This document shows positions 32,601-44,774 of a stretch of DNA of 64,000 nt, one piece after another. Location of the stretch: assembly GCA_029532415.1 (NCBI GenBank), contig JAQOTA010000001.1:310001-374000 (forward strand), in the 5' to 3' direction. Numbering within the stretch: position 1 is the stretch's first letter; each line of letters starts with the position of its first letter. This DNA is from Marasmius tenuissimus (taxonomy: Eukaryota > Basidiomycota > Agaricomycetes > Agaricales > Marasmiaceae). The notes under the pieces were generated by a model. It worked only from the letters and a program-made list of their open reading frames with translations, ran no database searches and was not told the origin of the DNA. Both the position numbers and the translations under genes were made by a program.

Positions 32601-34828
32601 GATGGTGGGGGGGAGAAGACACCGGACAACCGCAATCCACTGTACCCGGACAAAGAATGACGTGAGTCTCTGAAACATCATCTGACCGCACAGCCATGTT
32701 TCCTAATCAATCGGCATCTTCCAGTATCGAGGATGTTTAGTTGAGGCAAGCTTCAGTGATAACTTCCTTTTTGTCGACATTCACGCAGCCCGCTAAGCCC
32801 GCCAAAGCAGAGGTGTCATGGGCTATCGAAGGTCGTATAGTGGTTGTGGGTGAATGTTGGACTCGTGGGATATCTTGATCGCGTAATGCCCTTTGATTGC
32901 CTACCGGATAACCGGAACGGTTGAGAGCAACTGGATGACGTAAACATGACCTTTCCTTCCACCTAACGACCACCGACGACCACCGACGACCACCGACGAC
33001 CACCCAACCTTCTGCCACTGCCGTGTTTTCAGTTACACTCCTCGATCCTGAAGCAAGATTTTTTGAGTAGAATTAAATCAGATTCCAGAATGCGTTATTG
33101 AACAACAGCCCTACCTATCCTAGTCGAGGTCGGAGGTTTAGATTCCCTCAAGTTAGCTAATACCTGTGTCTTGTATATGCCTTCAGAAAACGAGGGGTCG
33201 CCCTTGATTGACCCTTATCCAATATTCGTAAATAGAGCGCTCTCCGCGCACATACAGCAACTCCGAGCTGGATATGGTGAGTACAGCACTGCTCTGTCGG
33301 ACTACCCTCCTGTATTCACCTCTCTTGCGCAGCAGAATGAAGCTGTTCGTGATTTGCTTCTATTCTCCCACTTGACACCCAGTCATTGGAGACTTAGGCT
33401 AACTTCAGGGAAGCCACATACTCTAAACTGCTCTCAAACACAACATGTCACGAAGGATCCGTCTTAGCAACAAATGCTAATAGTTCTTGTCGAAGCTCGT
33501 ACCTTACAGTGATCTAGATTCTGCCCGCTCTCTTGGATCTGACAGTGACTGAATATGACTGTTGGCCTCTGTCAATCGTTTCGGTATGTCTGCACAAACC
33601 TGTCTCCGAACATGTCGTTGTTAATTCCGTCTCTATGCTGTAGCCCGAACCTTCTAGGGATAATCTAATGTTCCGGAGATAGCGTCGCCGCCCTGCCACC
33701 TGGTACTTGCCATAACTTGGCGAGGACTTTCATATCAGTATCCCTGACCTCTTATACAGCAAACGTCTGCCATGTCCAATCCGGGGTTTTAATACCTCCT
33801 GGCATCCTCAAATCTGACCCAAGGTTGCCCCCTGTAGCTCAAAGATCCGTCGCTCGGAGAGGGGAATTATCCGACCTCTGCAGAATTCCAGATATTAACA
33901 TCAAGCCCTCGCAAAGTCATTACCGTATTTCGACATTTGTATCTGAACTGCGGGATTGTACGACCATATCGGGTACTTGAGCTTGTGGCACGTTTCGTGT
34001 ACTGATGATAAGCACTGAAGCCAGAGTCTAACTCGCGTTCGCGATTCACTTCATGCCCGAGACTCCTCTCACGTATTTCTGGATCGCACACCCCGGGGGT
34101 ATAGAGTTTGGGAAATTCAATGTTCCTGTAGTTCTCGGAATCTCCATCCTGGCAAAGACAGAGATTTATTTGGCTCGATATGTACTAGTCTCTGTTCTAG
34201 GTCCGTATGCCGCTTTGCGAGCAACGAAGTGGGGAAGGAGTCAATCGAACTCACCGGATTTTAGGTGACACCAGGCCTTGACATGAGCACAGCAGCGGAA
34301 TGGCAAATGAGCCTAGATCGAGCTCCAGCACTGTACCCATGATGGCTAATTTTGGCTAATCCAACACTACAAACCTTCATTTGCTTTGCGTAACGTTTAT
34401 GGAGTATTTTATCACCCGCCTGGGTCAAGGCCTGGCCAAAAAACAAGAATAGATCGACCAAGAACTTTTCGGATTTTATATTTATTTCGACCGCACACAA
34501 GGGGCAACTCTGAGCCCCCAAATTCATGAATCAACTTTTCTGTACTTCAATCCTCTCTTTGTGATTTTCGGGTTGCAAAAAAGGCATTGGGAAAACACCA
34601 TCGACCCGCAGCAACCTGAGAACGAGGTCACTGAACTAGCTGGTCAATATTAGGTCAATAAGTTTGCGGTGACGAGAGAGAGGGATCTAACAAAGACAAA
34701 GCAGACTTGGTTTCGAAACGTTGTCAATGATCCCCTGCCCAGTAGCGGTGACTGGCAATACTCTAGGGGGTCGACCAAGTAACCGAAGCCGGAATGTGAA
34801 TTTATTATGAATTTACATAGCTACATCA
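32601..34828. other. Spacer with a short tandem repeat
   Basis: A 10-base unit CCACCGACGA is repeated almost four times at about 32967-33004. A plus-strand frame at 33171-33467 (98 codons) shows no recognisable domain. The last few hundred bases precede the 3' end of the F-box gene. No gene is supported. Confidence 0.45.
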
Positions 34829-36693
34829 TTATCCCTTCGAAAAGGGAGCTTTTGGGCACTTCAGTCTACTCAGTATAGGCTCGTTGAGACGCCCTAGGAT
34901 GTTTCTAGCTCTTTCCTTCACCTTGTACTCGGAATCGGGAATAGGCATGTTGTACGCGCCGGTCATAAACATGGTGTGTACTTCCACGATCGGGGCGTTT
35001 TGTCCGAGTATTTCCGGGAGGTAGCGCTCTATGATCGTGAAGATGTTGTCGATCACTTGAATGTTCTGCGTTCATAACACATTATCAATGACAGCGTCGG
35101 GTAGGATCTATCGCTGCTAACTCACCTCAGAAAGAAGTGCTTGATTCATTCCTTTCTTTCTGCCCAAAATGCGGAGTACGGAACGAAAGTGAGACTCTTG
35201 GGAAGGAACGCGCTGGATATCTATACTTATTGGGAGGGTTTCAAGCTCATTGAGGAGGGTGAGGTCGGGCAGGTTTGAAGGGATTGAAATTTTCAACCCG
35301 TCTAAACGACCCCGTTCTGCGCGCGCTCGGATGGCTTTCACAACGGTCGAGGGTGACGCAAGGCTCTCCCCGATGACGAGCTGCTTCAAAGAAGGGAGGA
35401 AGGACGATGATGGCGAGGCAAGGCATGTGAACAGGTGATCGAAGAAGTGTCCTTCCAACTCTAATTGTGTGAGATCTAAGCCTCTGTCCGCGAGTAACGT
35501 CCCAATGGATACATCACGGAGGATGGCAGCTTTGAGCGACAAGCGCTGAAGACGACACGCCGATCTAGCGATCATTTCGCGGACGTCCCTGAAGTTCGTA
35601 TCGGTCGACCAAGTGAGGTCCACCAAGGCTGGAACAGTCAAAATGGAGCAAATGAATGACATGGCATTGGTTGCCAAAAGGATGCGAAGGCGAGGTAGGG
35701 TGATATTCTCGTAAGTCATAGGTCTTGACTTTAGCTCCAGGCACGAAGCGCGGAGAACCTGGAGACTTGTGCACCGACGAAGCACTGAGATCAACCAATC
35801 TCCCTTAATTTCACCACGTCCAGACAGGTCTAAATTCGCTAACGGGTTCGACGGCCATTGAAGAATGAAATCGAGACGAGAGAGTTGATCATCGATGAGG
35901 AAAACTTCATTCAATCGAGGGGTATGACGGACGAGTGAGTGAAGGAAGTCGCTGTAATTTCGATCATGCAATCGCGGTAGGTTTTCGAGAGTGACCGTCT
36001 CAAGGGCGGTAAATTCTCGAGTATGATTGTGCGTGACGTTGATTGGGGGAGTAGGTGCTCCCTGGCCAACATTTGAATTGTAATAGAAGGAGGCCCATCG
36101 ATGACAGGAGCTTCGAAGAATATCGAATAACGAAGCCCACCGTCGGAAATCGTGTCCAGCAAGAGTTATCTGAACGTGAAGGACACGTGTTTTCGATCGT
36201 TGTAGAGCCTGTTGAACGGGTAAAGCGTAGTTTCGACGAGGAGAAGCCTGCATCACGGCAAGATTGATTCTTATGAATGCCCATATAGAAGGCAAGTTCA
36301 GTGCGGTCTCCCGCCATGTCCTGGATCATACATTGTGACTAATGCGGGGAATCGATGGAAAATAGGCACGCACCTGCAAACCCCAGGGAGGGTGAGGGAA
36401 AGGCCGAAGACTGATTGGAAAGAATCCGACTCGGAGTAATGCTCGAATATATTCTGTAGCAGCTCTACTGGCAACTTCTGAATATGGCAGGTGCTCAATC
36501 GTAACTTGTTGAACGGACGTGGCTTTTTGTGCCATTTTCTTTTCTGTGACCGTTCGATTTTGGTCGCCCTTTGGCCAACTTTTGGAAACGCGCGGAGGCT
36601 GCCCAAGGCCACCCGGATTTTGTAGGGTGGATGGGAGAGAGGTCCCAGGTCTAAGAATTCCAAGGGTTCCTTGGTCCTGACGTCGAGCGACAT
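34829..36693 (-). CDS. F-box/LRR-type protein
   Basis: Three exons (36374-36693, 36320-35126, 35065-34829) with introns of 53 and 60 bases splice to a clean 583-residue frame. An F-box motif lies at about residues 70-110 (IQKLPVELLQNIFEHY, then SLTLPGVCRTWRETALNLPS IWAF across the first splice). The rest has repeated leucine-rich blocks (LETVTLENLPRLHDRNY, LANLDLSGRGEIKGDWLI, LTQLELEGHFFDHLF). Such proteins link substrates to SCF ubiquitin ligases through Skp1; this family is greatly expanded in Agaricomycetes. The target is unknown. The basic N-terminal 65 residues are unusual in length. Confidence 0.85.
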
Positions 36694-36833
36694 GATAGGT
36701 GATCCTCACTAGCCCGCAGCCGTCTTTCTAGCATTTAAGGGATACTGCTTCCATCTCTCTCACGGGTGCGTCTGGACTCTGTGACGTTACGAGTGTCTGC
36801 GGAGCGGGGTGGCATGACTTGGGTGGAAGGAGT

Positions 36834-37225
36834 TTAAATGGCGGATCGAATGTCTAATTCTGAAACTCTAATAGCCCTTACTGGACTAAAGCTCCTCTCC
36901 TCAAAAAGCCTACAACTATCAGCATCAATCTCACCCCACACGTCCAACGGGCGACGTGGACAAATAGTATTTTCATAGTACTTTGCCCCGGGTTCCCCAG
37001 TTTCTCGAAAGAATTGAACCAATCGAGCTTCGCGTGAATTGTGATCACGAATATGAGGTCAACATGAAATGATCGGTTCGGTGATCTGGACGATTTAGAA
37101 GTCAGTACTGACACCGGCTTAGTCTCGCCTAGCCAGACCACACTACCACGAACTCTTTTGTTGAATTGGAGTGTTGTTGTGGTATGTGGTCTGGTAGTTA
37201 GCGCGGGGGTCTTTGGTGCAGCCAA
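36834..37225 (-). CDS. Possible small protein, unknown
   Basis: A minus frame from 37225 (MAAPKTPALTTRPHTTTTLQ) and another ending at 36834 (VQFFRETGEPGAKYYEN, RRPLDVWGEIDADSCRLFEE) could be joined by an intron near 37030-37100. The second block looks like real protein. No domain was recognised. A 16-bp inverted repeat (37133-37194) lies inside the first part, which weakens the case for it being coding. Confidence 0.3.
37133..37194. repeat. Long inverted repeat (hairpin)
   Basis: CCAGACCACACTACCAC (37133-37149) is complementary to GTGGTATGTGGTCTGG (37179-37194) with a single-base bulge, separated by a 29-base loop. It may be a small fold-back element or an RNA hairpin in the upstream region of the F-box gene. 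Confidence 0.75.
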
Positions 37226-40200
37226 CTTTTGACGTCATTATTGCCACGCGAGCTAGCCACGTGGGTGGTAATTCTCTTATTCTGCTTCATGGGTGGACTC
37301 TAGATACTAAAATTGACTCAAGTGAACCTTAGAAGTACTGAATAAAAACACTTGTCACTTATCTTGAGGAGAATATACGGAAGAACGAGAGGTGAGTTTT
37401 GGTGGTGATATGGTGAGAAGAGATTGAGCGCCGGGGACTCCGGCAGATTTGGCAGATGGGAATCACCCACATGGCATGCTCGCATGGCAAATATGACGTC
37501 AGAATTTGGCTGCACCTGCGCTAACTACAGGACTAACACCGGCTTGGAATAAGTATAACATATGCGTTTGTCATAGTCAGAGGGCTTCAAGTCGATGGTA
37601 GGACAAGGGCGGAGTTTTGAGATGGGGCCTCTCTCCTAATACAAGGGAAGATCTGTCAGCCACGATGATCACTCACAAGCACGCCAGTAGAACTGGAACC
37701 ACGTACCTCTTCAGGCATCCAGCTCGAGCCGGTTTGCCTTGAGATTCCATCCGTCGGATCAAGAGCGAAGGCGAGTCTCCGGTCCCCAGGACCGGTTTGA
37801 GATCAAGAGATCCCGGCCACGCCTAGCCACAAAGAGCTCTTCATCGCTATGGACTCCCTTTGCGGCCTCTCATCGCGGCCGCCCCCACTATAGTCAAAAC
37901 ACCTATCATCACAAACCGCAAAATCATCGAGATTGACTGTAGCAGTATCCTCATCTCAACTGCCGCATCCACCACGCAGGAAGAGCGGGGCAGGGCGGTA
38001 CTACTTTGAAGGCAAATTTGAGATCTCCCGATCATCAATAAACGAAATGGGAGCTCCCAGCGTATAATTTGGGCTGCCATGGATCCCAGTGACCTATAAT
38101 ATCGCGAAGGTTGATGGGAAATGAAAGGATTCGGGGAGGGGCAATTACTTCAAGATCAGCTGTACAACTCGGAGAGTCACCACCCGGTTACTGGTATTCC
38201 ACTCGAATCGTGTAAGAATGCAATGACTCTTCAATCCTCAAATATGATAAACACTGCACGAGGCCCAAATAGCAAGGAAGAGCCGCCTGAGTGGCAGTGG
38301 ACGGTGATATTGTTCCCATCATCGACGCCACTACAACCAAAGTATCTCAGAAAGGTAACGAGGAGGATAGTCGATGTTGCATCTGGGAACAAAACAGCTC
38401 CAGACCAGGGAATGGAAGTCCAAGGGAGCAGCTGTAACGCATATCGTCAAACAGGAGTACCAAACCAGGTCATATATTGTCCACCTCATCACGGCAGTCC
38501 AGCGATGTACAGCTCGCCACAACGAGGCCATAGTAGTGACTGTCTTTGGAATACCACTACGCTAGAATGGGGTGCGTTATTACGGCGAAGGTAACAACAA
38601 TTGTCGGGACGAAGAGCCGCCAACACCATGTTGTGGTTCGACGACAGGAATAGGTGGAGGGTGACAACGAGAGATCTTGGTGCCGCGTCGTACCGGCTGC
38701 AACTATTGAAGACTACATAACAGATTCGACGCCAAACGACGAGCTTGGGGCAGAGAAACCGAAATAAGGAACATGGAATGGGATGGTGACGATACCGGGC
38801 TCTGGGCTCTAGTAACGGGCGAACGATCGTTCGTCACGCTCGGATCTCCCACCGAGGGCAATGGTCCCGGTCATGTTTTGTTCCCATCAGGAACAAAGGG
38901 CTGAAGGTGAACCAAAAGCAATGATAGGCATCGAGTGCGGCTGCAATCGAACCGGCGACGGAACCTCGACTCCCAGTTAAGCATGTCACGTCCATGAACA
39001 GAAAAAGGTCATGTATCGTCCACAACACCTCGACAGATGCAGAACTTGGGTGTGTTCGAGGGCAGCCAATCACTGTACAGTGATCGTGAAGGGCACAGAC
39101 GTAGGTGTAAGCTGATGACCCCAAAGGCCGTAGAACAATCAGAAACAACGCTGCACCGGCAGCGCGGCAGATCAGCGTGATCCCAACCACAGATTGATCC
39201 CCAGCCCATCATCCTGTCCCTTTCTTCCAACGACGAGGGTGATGATAGTCACAGGTATCAGTGGTCGAGCATCCCGTTACCGTCGCCACATATTCCAACT
39301 GTCCCAACGACGGCAAGCGCGGTCTCTGTCCTTAGTGAGATAGATGGGGTACGATAGACACGGAGCGACGGACAGCTCGCCGCGACATGTTTTAGTTGTG
39401 GATGTTTTGAGCGTAGGATCTGAGTGAAGCAGATCCTGGCGTGCTGCGGATAGCAATAATTAGCCTCGAAAGAGACAGCGTTCTGTGCCGGCCGAGACAT
39501 TGGGAGGAGAGTCGAAGGAAGGCGGAACTTGCCATCTTCGAGCCATGTAGATAGCTGAGGTGAATGTAAGCATAAGGACATGTCTTGTACTCGAGAACCA
39601 CTCGCCACGTGACGTCGTTCCCTTTCTTGTGGCAACCCACCTGGGCCCCCTCCCCAGTGCCAACAACCGACCTACAACCCGACCAGAGCTACCGTTCCAC
39701 CGATTTCCACGCCACGACGGCTAAATTGCGACGATGCCCCAAGCCCTTCATCTCCACCGCAACGAGGTGCTCGGAGCATGATGGAGTACTAGTAGGGCTC
39801 CAACAACCAAGGGCAGGAAGAAATAATCCTGCCAGGCGGCGAAAGCAAAAGACGGTCCTCGAGGTCGTCTGGCTGGTATTCGGGTGATGAAGGGAATTGT
39901 TCACCTCCCCGACCAAAAGGGTCGGAATGGAAGGCCAACGGCCGAGAGGAATCACCATCCTTGGAAGGCATGAGAAAGCCTAAGATCATCGAGGGTAAGA
40001 ACGATCGTGGGGAGGAATGTTGCCTTACGGTGGATGGGGCTCGCGACAAGCTGGATGAGCAGGAGCGCTGGCGGCATCAAAGCGCAGGCTCATTGAGATG
40101 GATGAAAAGATCCCAACAGCGAGAAAAGAAACACCCTATTCTGTATGATGATCTTAGGGCGCAGATTTCTGTTCTCGGGGTGGTGCACAAGAAGGAAAGT

Positions 40201-42742
40201 GTTCAGATTCCCGATCGTAGGGTACACCAACGACCGAAAAGATCGCTCGTTCACATAATGCACGAAAATAAGAGCATCAAGGGATGGGGCGAAAGGAATG
40301 GTAGAGAGGTGCAACGAGTTCGATCACTGAAGAAAGGGACGCTGGCGGCATCAAAGTAAGGCCGGGTGAGATACGAGGATAACGTTTGAGGTGTGGATCC
40401 CAACGAGAAAGATACCTCTGTCCTGGCCTGTAAGATCATGACCAGGGTGCGCACGATCGTCTCGGAAAAAATTGAAATGACCGAGGGTTGGCCAGAAGAA
40501 TGTTCTATCCTGTATACGCGCGCGCAAGATTCCCGCTTTACAAAGATGATCAGGGTGGTATGAAAGGATCCGAGCTTTCGTGGAGTTTAGAAGGTTTAGT
40601 GGTGATTTTGTGAACCACGATGCACCCATTCGAAGTAATACTATTTGAATGTGAAGGCAACAAAAATCTCGTCACAATAACCCCCCTACGCTGAAGACAC
40701 CGGCAGCGGGTGTGTGTCAGGGGTCAGGATCCGATGATCCCCGTCCTTGTCATCTCTCTCACCCCGACCAGCATGCCCTCGATACCACATCGACCAAAGG
40801 GATACGGTAAACTCCGCCCGCCAGCCGATGCTAACGCGGAGATTACTCTCCGCAGAAAACCATCGTATGCAATGGAACAAGGCGTGAGGGAGAGGCTCAA
40901 GGAGCTCGTGAGTCTGGTTGCATATTCAAGAGAATCAGATCCAAGATACGGCCCAAGGAAAAGATACTCAACTCACCAGTGAACGACGCCTCCAGTTCCT
41001 GACTACCCAAAGGAGACTCTGGCATACCCGGTGCATGTCGCCACCTCGATGGAACAGTGTTCAACTCCATAAAGAGGGTGTACCCAGTAACAAGTTACGA
41101 AAAGAGGAATGCGATAAAGAGCTAGACGTTTTGCTCCTGGTAAGAAAGAAGCGTTGAAGAAGGGCAGTATGGAGGAAGGGAAACGAAGGGGTGCCAACAA
41201 CCAAAGGATGCCGGCTCGTGTACGATCCCCTAGAGGTTCTCCAAGAGGCGCAAAAGCATTGAGAGACGGCTGAACGGGAAGAGGCGCTTTCAGTCTGATA
41301 GGCACATCACGGACGGAGAAATTCATGTTTCGAAGCGGGGTCGAGTTCAAGAGTAAGTCGGTGTGTGAGGAGACAAAGCCTTATGGTCGCTCTGCTGTAG
41401 GTCTTGTAGGTCCCTCGTATACCTCATCCATCGTTCTTCTACGCCTGCAACATGCACCTCTGAATGGCCAGCGAATTCGAGCCGAAGACATTCGGGGTTG
41501 CCAAACAAGAGCGAACTTGTCATGTCCTCTCGAACAGGACGCCCTAGACGGCATGAATGAGAGCGGTGGTGAAGGCGTTGCGTCAAGCTCCGATCCGGGC
41601 CACATATAACGAGCTGGGTAGAGTTGAGAGCTGGCCATTTCATCCATTCATTCAGGAACAAGGCCTGGCGAGGCTGAAAGTTGGGAGTTAGCCTTACTTA
41701 ACAGGATAAAGACCTGGTATCTAACGCACCTGACCTCACTTTTCGACCTTTCGAGCCGACATATCGGGAAGAGGGTGAGAGTGACCCAGCTCGGTGAACG
41801 ATGGGGTCAAGACGTTGAGGTCTCTATGCTGTGGTAACTGGTCTGGATACATGGGGGAATGAGCATGGAAGCAAGCCGGGTAGCGAGGAATACGTACGTT
41901 GACACCAGATACCCTCTTGGATCGTGCAACTCTCTGTCCCATCCGAGCCAGACTCAGCGTGACTTGTTCCCCAAAACGAAGGCGCCTGAGGGTGCTATTG
42001 TAAGGGCATCTTTTCATGGCAAAAGCGCAAGCACGAGTAAGCCAGGTAGATATGGAGCTGCCATCAAGCTTGAAACGACAGGGAAAAGCCAACGAGTTTG
42101 GTTCGGCTAAACCAGTGCAGGAGGAAAGAATCCAACCACCAAAGAACTTGTTCATTGAGGCCCAAGGAGCTGCAGTGGGCACAGGTTTCGACCGTATCTC
42201 TATATGGCGCGCCGGAAAATCTTGCAGAATGGCCATCCTCGTCCTTTCCATAGATGAGAGTACGAAGAAGCTGAACGGAAAAGTACTTGATTAGTGTGAT
42301 GAATAGGGAGAGCTAGCGTATAACGCACCTGAGATCAGCTATAAACTGCCGAAAAAAAGGGGCCAGACGCAATAAAGCACATATAGCAGCGAGAAGACTC
42401 CAGTTATTCGTGCTCGTGGTAACAGTATGCTGACACTGAGAAAAAGGTGTGAATGAATCTCAGAAGCAGAGGCAGGCACTCTACCTAGTATTGGAAAATG
42501 CTGGGCAGACCAACGAGAGGAGACACACAGCTTTGCATGGATATGACAGTACTTAGAAGGTTCAGAAAAAGCGAGACGATGATGGTTGCAATTGAAGGAG
42601 AAGCGTGTGAACTTCAGTTGGAAGCGGTGAAACGGCCCGCCGGAACCTCGGATCCGAGCAAAACGATACGCGATCACATGATCCCCGATTGACTCACCCC
42701 TTTGACCCGGTTTTAGCCCGTTTCTGCTTCCTTACCACCACT
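37226..42742. other. 5.5 kb gene-poor region with degenerate internal duplications
   Basis: No frame with convincing protein character; the longest (38121-38594 plus, 41736-42251 minus) show no domain and no clean splice structure. Degenerate repeats are visible. GCTGGCGGCATCAAAG occurs at about 40069 and again about 271 bases later, each followed by GATCCCAAC..GAGAAA. The region 38380-38510 resembles 38880-39060. A perfect 14-base palindrome CGAACGATCGTTCG lies near 38819. It may be decayed transposon sequence. The promoter of the gene at 42743 should lie in the last few hundred bases. Confidence 0.4.
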
Positions 42743-44217
42743 ATGACCACCATGGACCGCGAAAAGTCGCTTCTCAAAGGGATAATTTTGACTCAGAAGC
42801 AAGTAAGTACCCTAATACCTCCATATTCCAGCACGTTCCCAATTCTTACCCGTTCGAATCAGACAATCGAGAATCTCGAAAGAGAATCCAACCAGTTACG
42901 CGCTGCGCTTCGAGTTTTCACCGACGAATCTTCCACCACCAAACGTGGTGGCGATGAGACAGTCTACTACGAAGCCTCAGAGGATACCGACATCGAAAAA
43001 CTCGTCGAGTCTTTGAACCTGTCTGACTCTGTCGAATTGATCGGTGCCACTCCCGGTCAGTCGAACAGTGAAGCATCGCAGGGCGATGACAACGAAGAAG
43101 ATGTGGATGTATCCGCAAGTGCTGATGAAGAAGAAGAAGAAGACGGAATTGCCCCAATCTGGTCCAAAGAGGACGACATCTACCGTTGTGCACTCTGCAA
43201 CTGGGAGATCGTCGAGGCGGAGTGCCAAGGGTGCTGGTATGACTACTCAAACTACGTGCGTTAATCTCATTTCTCTTCTTCTCCGTTTTAACTAAACCTT
43301 ACCCATTCTCTCAGGATTGTGAATTTGACCCCATCTACGGCGACAACCTCGACCACTCTGACACAACCTTTCATCTCCTCAACGACGATTACCTCCTGCC
43401 TTTGGAACGAAGCACCACCCCCCTCATTTCTGTCAATCCTGCTCGTCTTCGAGCCGACACGGTTGCGTACGGCTACGAACATCGTCTCAACGAATACGAG
43501 TCTCTCCTCTCACGTGGCGCCACACGTCCCATGTGCGAAATGTTCTCTCTTTCATTCTCTCCCGAAACCGGTATCACCCTCGATATGACCGAGAACGACG
43601 ATTTGTTCGATTCATGGGCTGGAGAGGCGATTCTTGCCAAGGAATGTCATTCTTGGACGGTATCTCTTGGACGAGAGATTCGTTTGGATCCCGACGATAT
43701 CGACGGGTCGGATTACATCGAGGATTTCCTCGAAGAAGCGTTGTTGTACTCCACAGAACGTCTCGAAGACCCTGGATCGTTGTTTTGGGTATCGAAGGAG
43801 GTGAGCTGGGGTCATTGGGATACGCGCGCGGTGGTTAGCACTGGCATTGAAGAGGGAGAGGGAGAGCAAGAGCGGCCAGCCGATATCGCAGAACCGCCTT
43901 TGCCCATCCCCAACGACGCTCAGGGGCTATCAGGTGACAACAATGAAGTGCCTAACGATCCAGCCGAAGCGAACCAAAACAACAAAGACGATGTCGATGA
44001 CGATGATATTCCTCTCAGAGTCGGAAGGGACGAGTACGAGTCGGATGGAATGGATGACGAGTCCATCGCACCTACGTCGGAAGAATCCGAGGGTTTCGAG
44101 TCTGAGAGAGAAGATCAGTTTTGGGGTCATGAGGAGGGAGGGTATAAGTATAATTCCGAGAGCGATGAACTCGAGGACGTGGAAGAGGAGTATGAGACTA
44201 ATGATTCTCGTGAATGA
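42743..44217 (+). CDS. Acidic four-cysteine (zinc-ribbon-like) protein
   Basis: Three exons (42743-42802, 42863-43255, 43315-44217) splice in phase to 451 residues. The short first exon and the start of exon 2 encode a probable coiled coil (TIENLERESNQLRAALRVF). An acidic linker follows, then CALCNWEIVEAECQGCW, a CX2CX8CX2C pattern that probably binds zinc. The last third is very rich in aspartate and glutamate (about residues 330-451). The same architecture is seen in uncharacterised Agaricomycete proteins. A role in chromatin or protein binding is only a guess. A broken inverted copy of exons 1-2 lies at 47740-47998. An alternative start is the methionine at 42752. Confidence 0.8.
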
Positions 44218-44774
44218 TGCAGTTATAGTATATACTTCGAGGTCAATTCTCTGGCTGCTGTGGGTTTTTTAGGACAGAGCTACTCGTACATAAACTTCCT
44301 AATAGAGTCTATCAGTGAAAGATTTAGATCGAATTTGAGATGGATAACCAGGAATGGAATTCAAGATAGTCGTTCTCACACTCCTTGGAGTGGTTTATTC
44401 TACGAAAGACTTGGTGATTGCTAGAGAGAGCATCATGTGGATGCTCCTAGTCACTGCTCGCGACGCAACGATGTGCAGGAAGATGTCAAGTTCCTCGAGT
44501 ATTGGGGGCCATAATTCCTCTAAAGAGGACTTCCAGGCATTTCGATGGGCTGCAAGAACGTTTTTACATTAGGTGTATATAGGCCCATCGATACTCTTGG
44601 ATGATACTCTTCAGTAGTCATGTCATAGACAGATGTCAACGAAGTAAGTGTCCGGGAGAGGTTCGCGATGTTCTATACGAGAAACGGGCGAATATGGGGA
44701 CTTTTACGAAGAAACAAGGATAGAAATGTGCGAAATAGCTGGATTAGGACGACGGGGATGGGACTAAGGAGCAG
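44218..44774. other. Convergent 3' spacer
   Basis: Lies between the 3' ends of the plus-strand gene at 42743 and the minus-strand gene ending at 44775. Only short frames are present; it is expected to hold both polyadenylation regions. Confidence 0.4.

Noticed and set aside
38121..38594. 157-codon plus frame
   Set aside because: No domain, biased low-information composition, and it overlaps a degenerate duplication; no supporting splice or start context.
41736..42251. 171-codon minus frame
   Set aside because: No recognisable motif; frames on the opposite strand are nearly as long, suggesting a stop-poor GC-richer stretch rather than a gene.
43612..43869. Minus frames inside the acidic gene
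   Set aside because: Antisense shadows of the 301-codon third exon of the gene at 42743.
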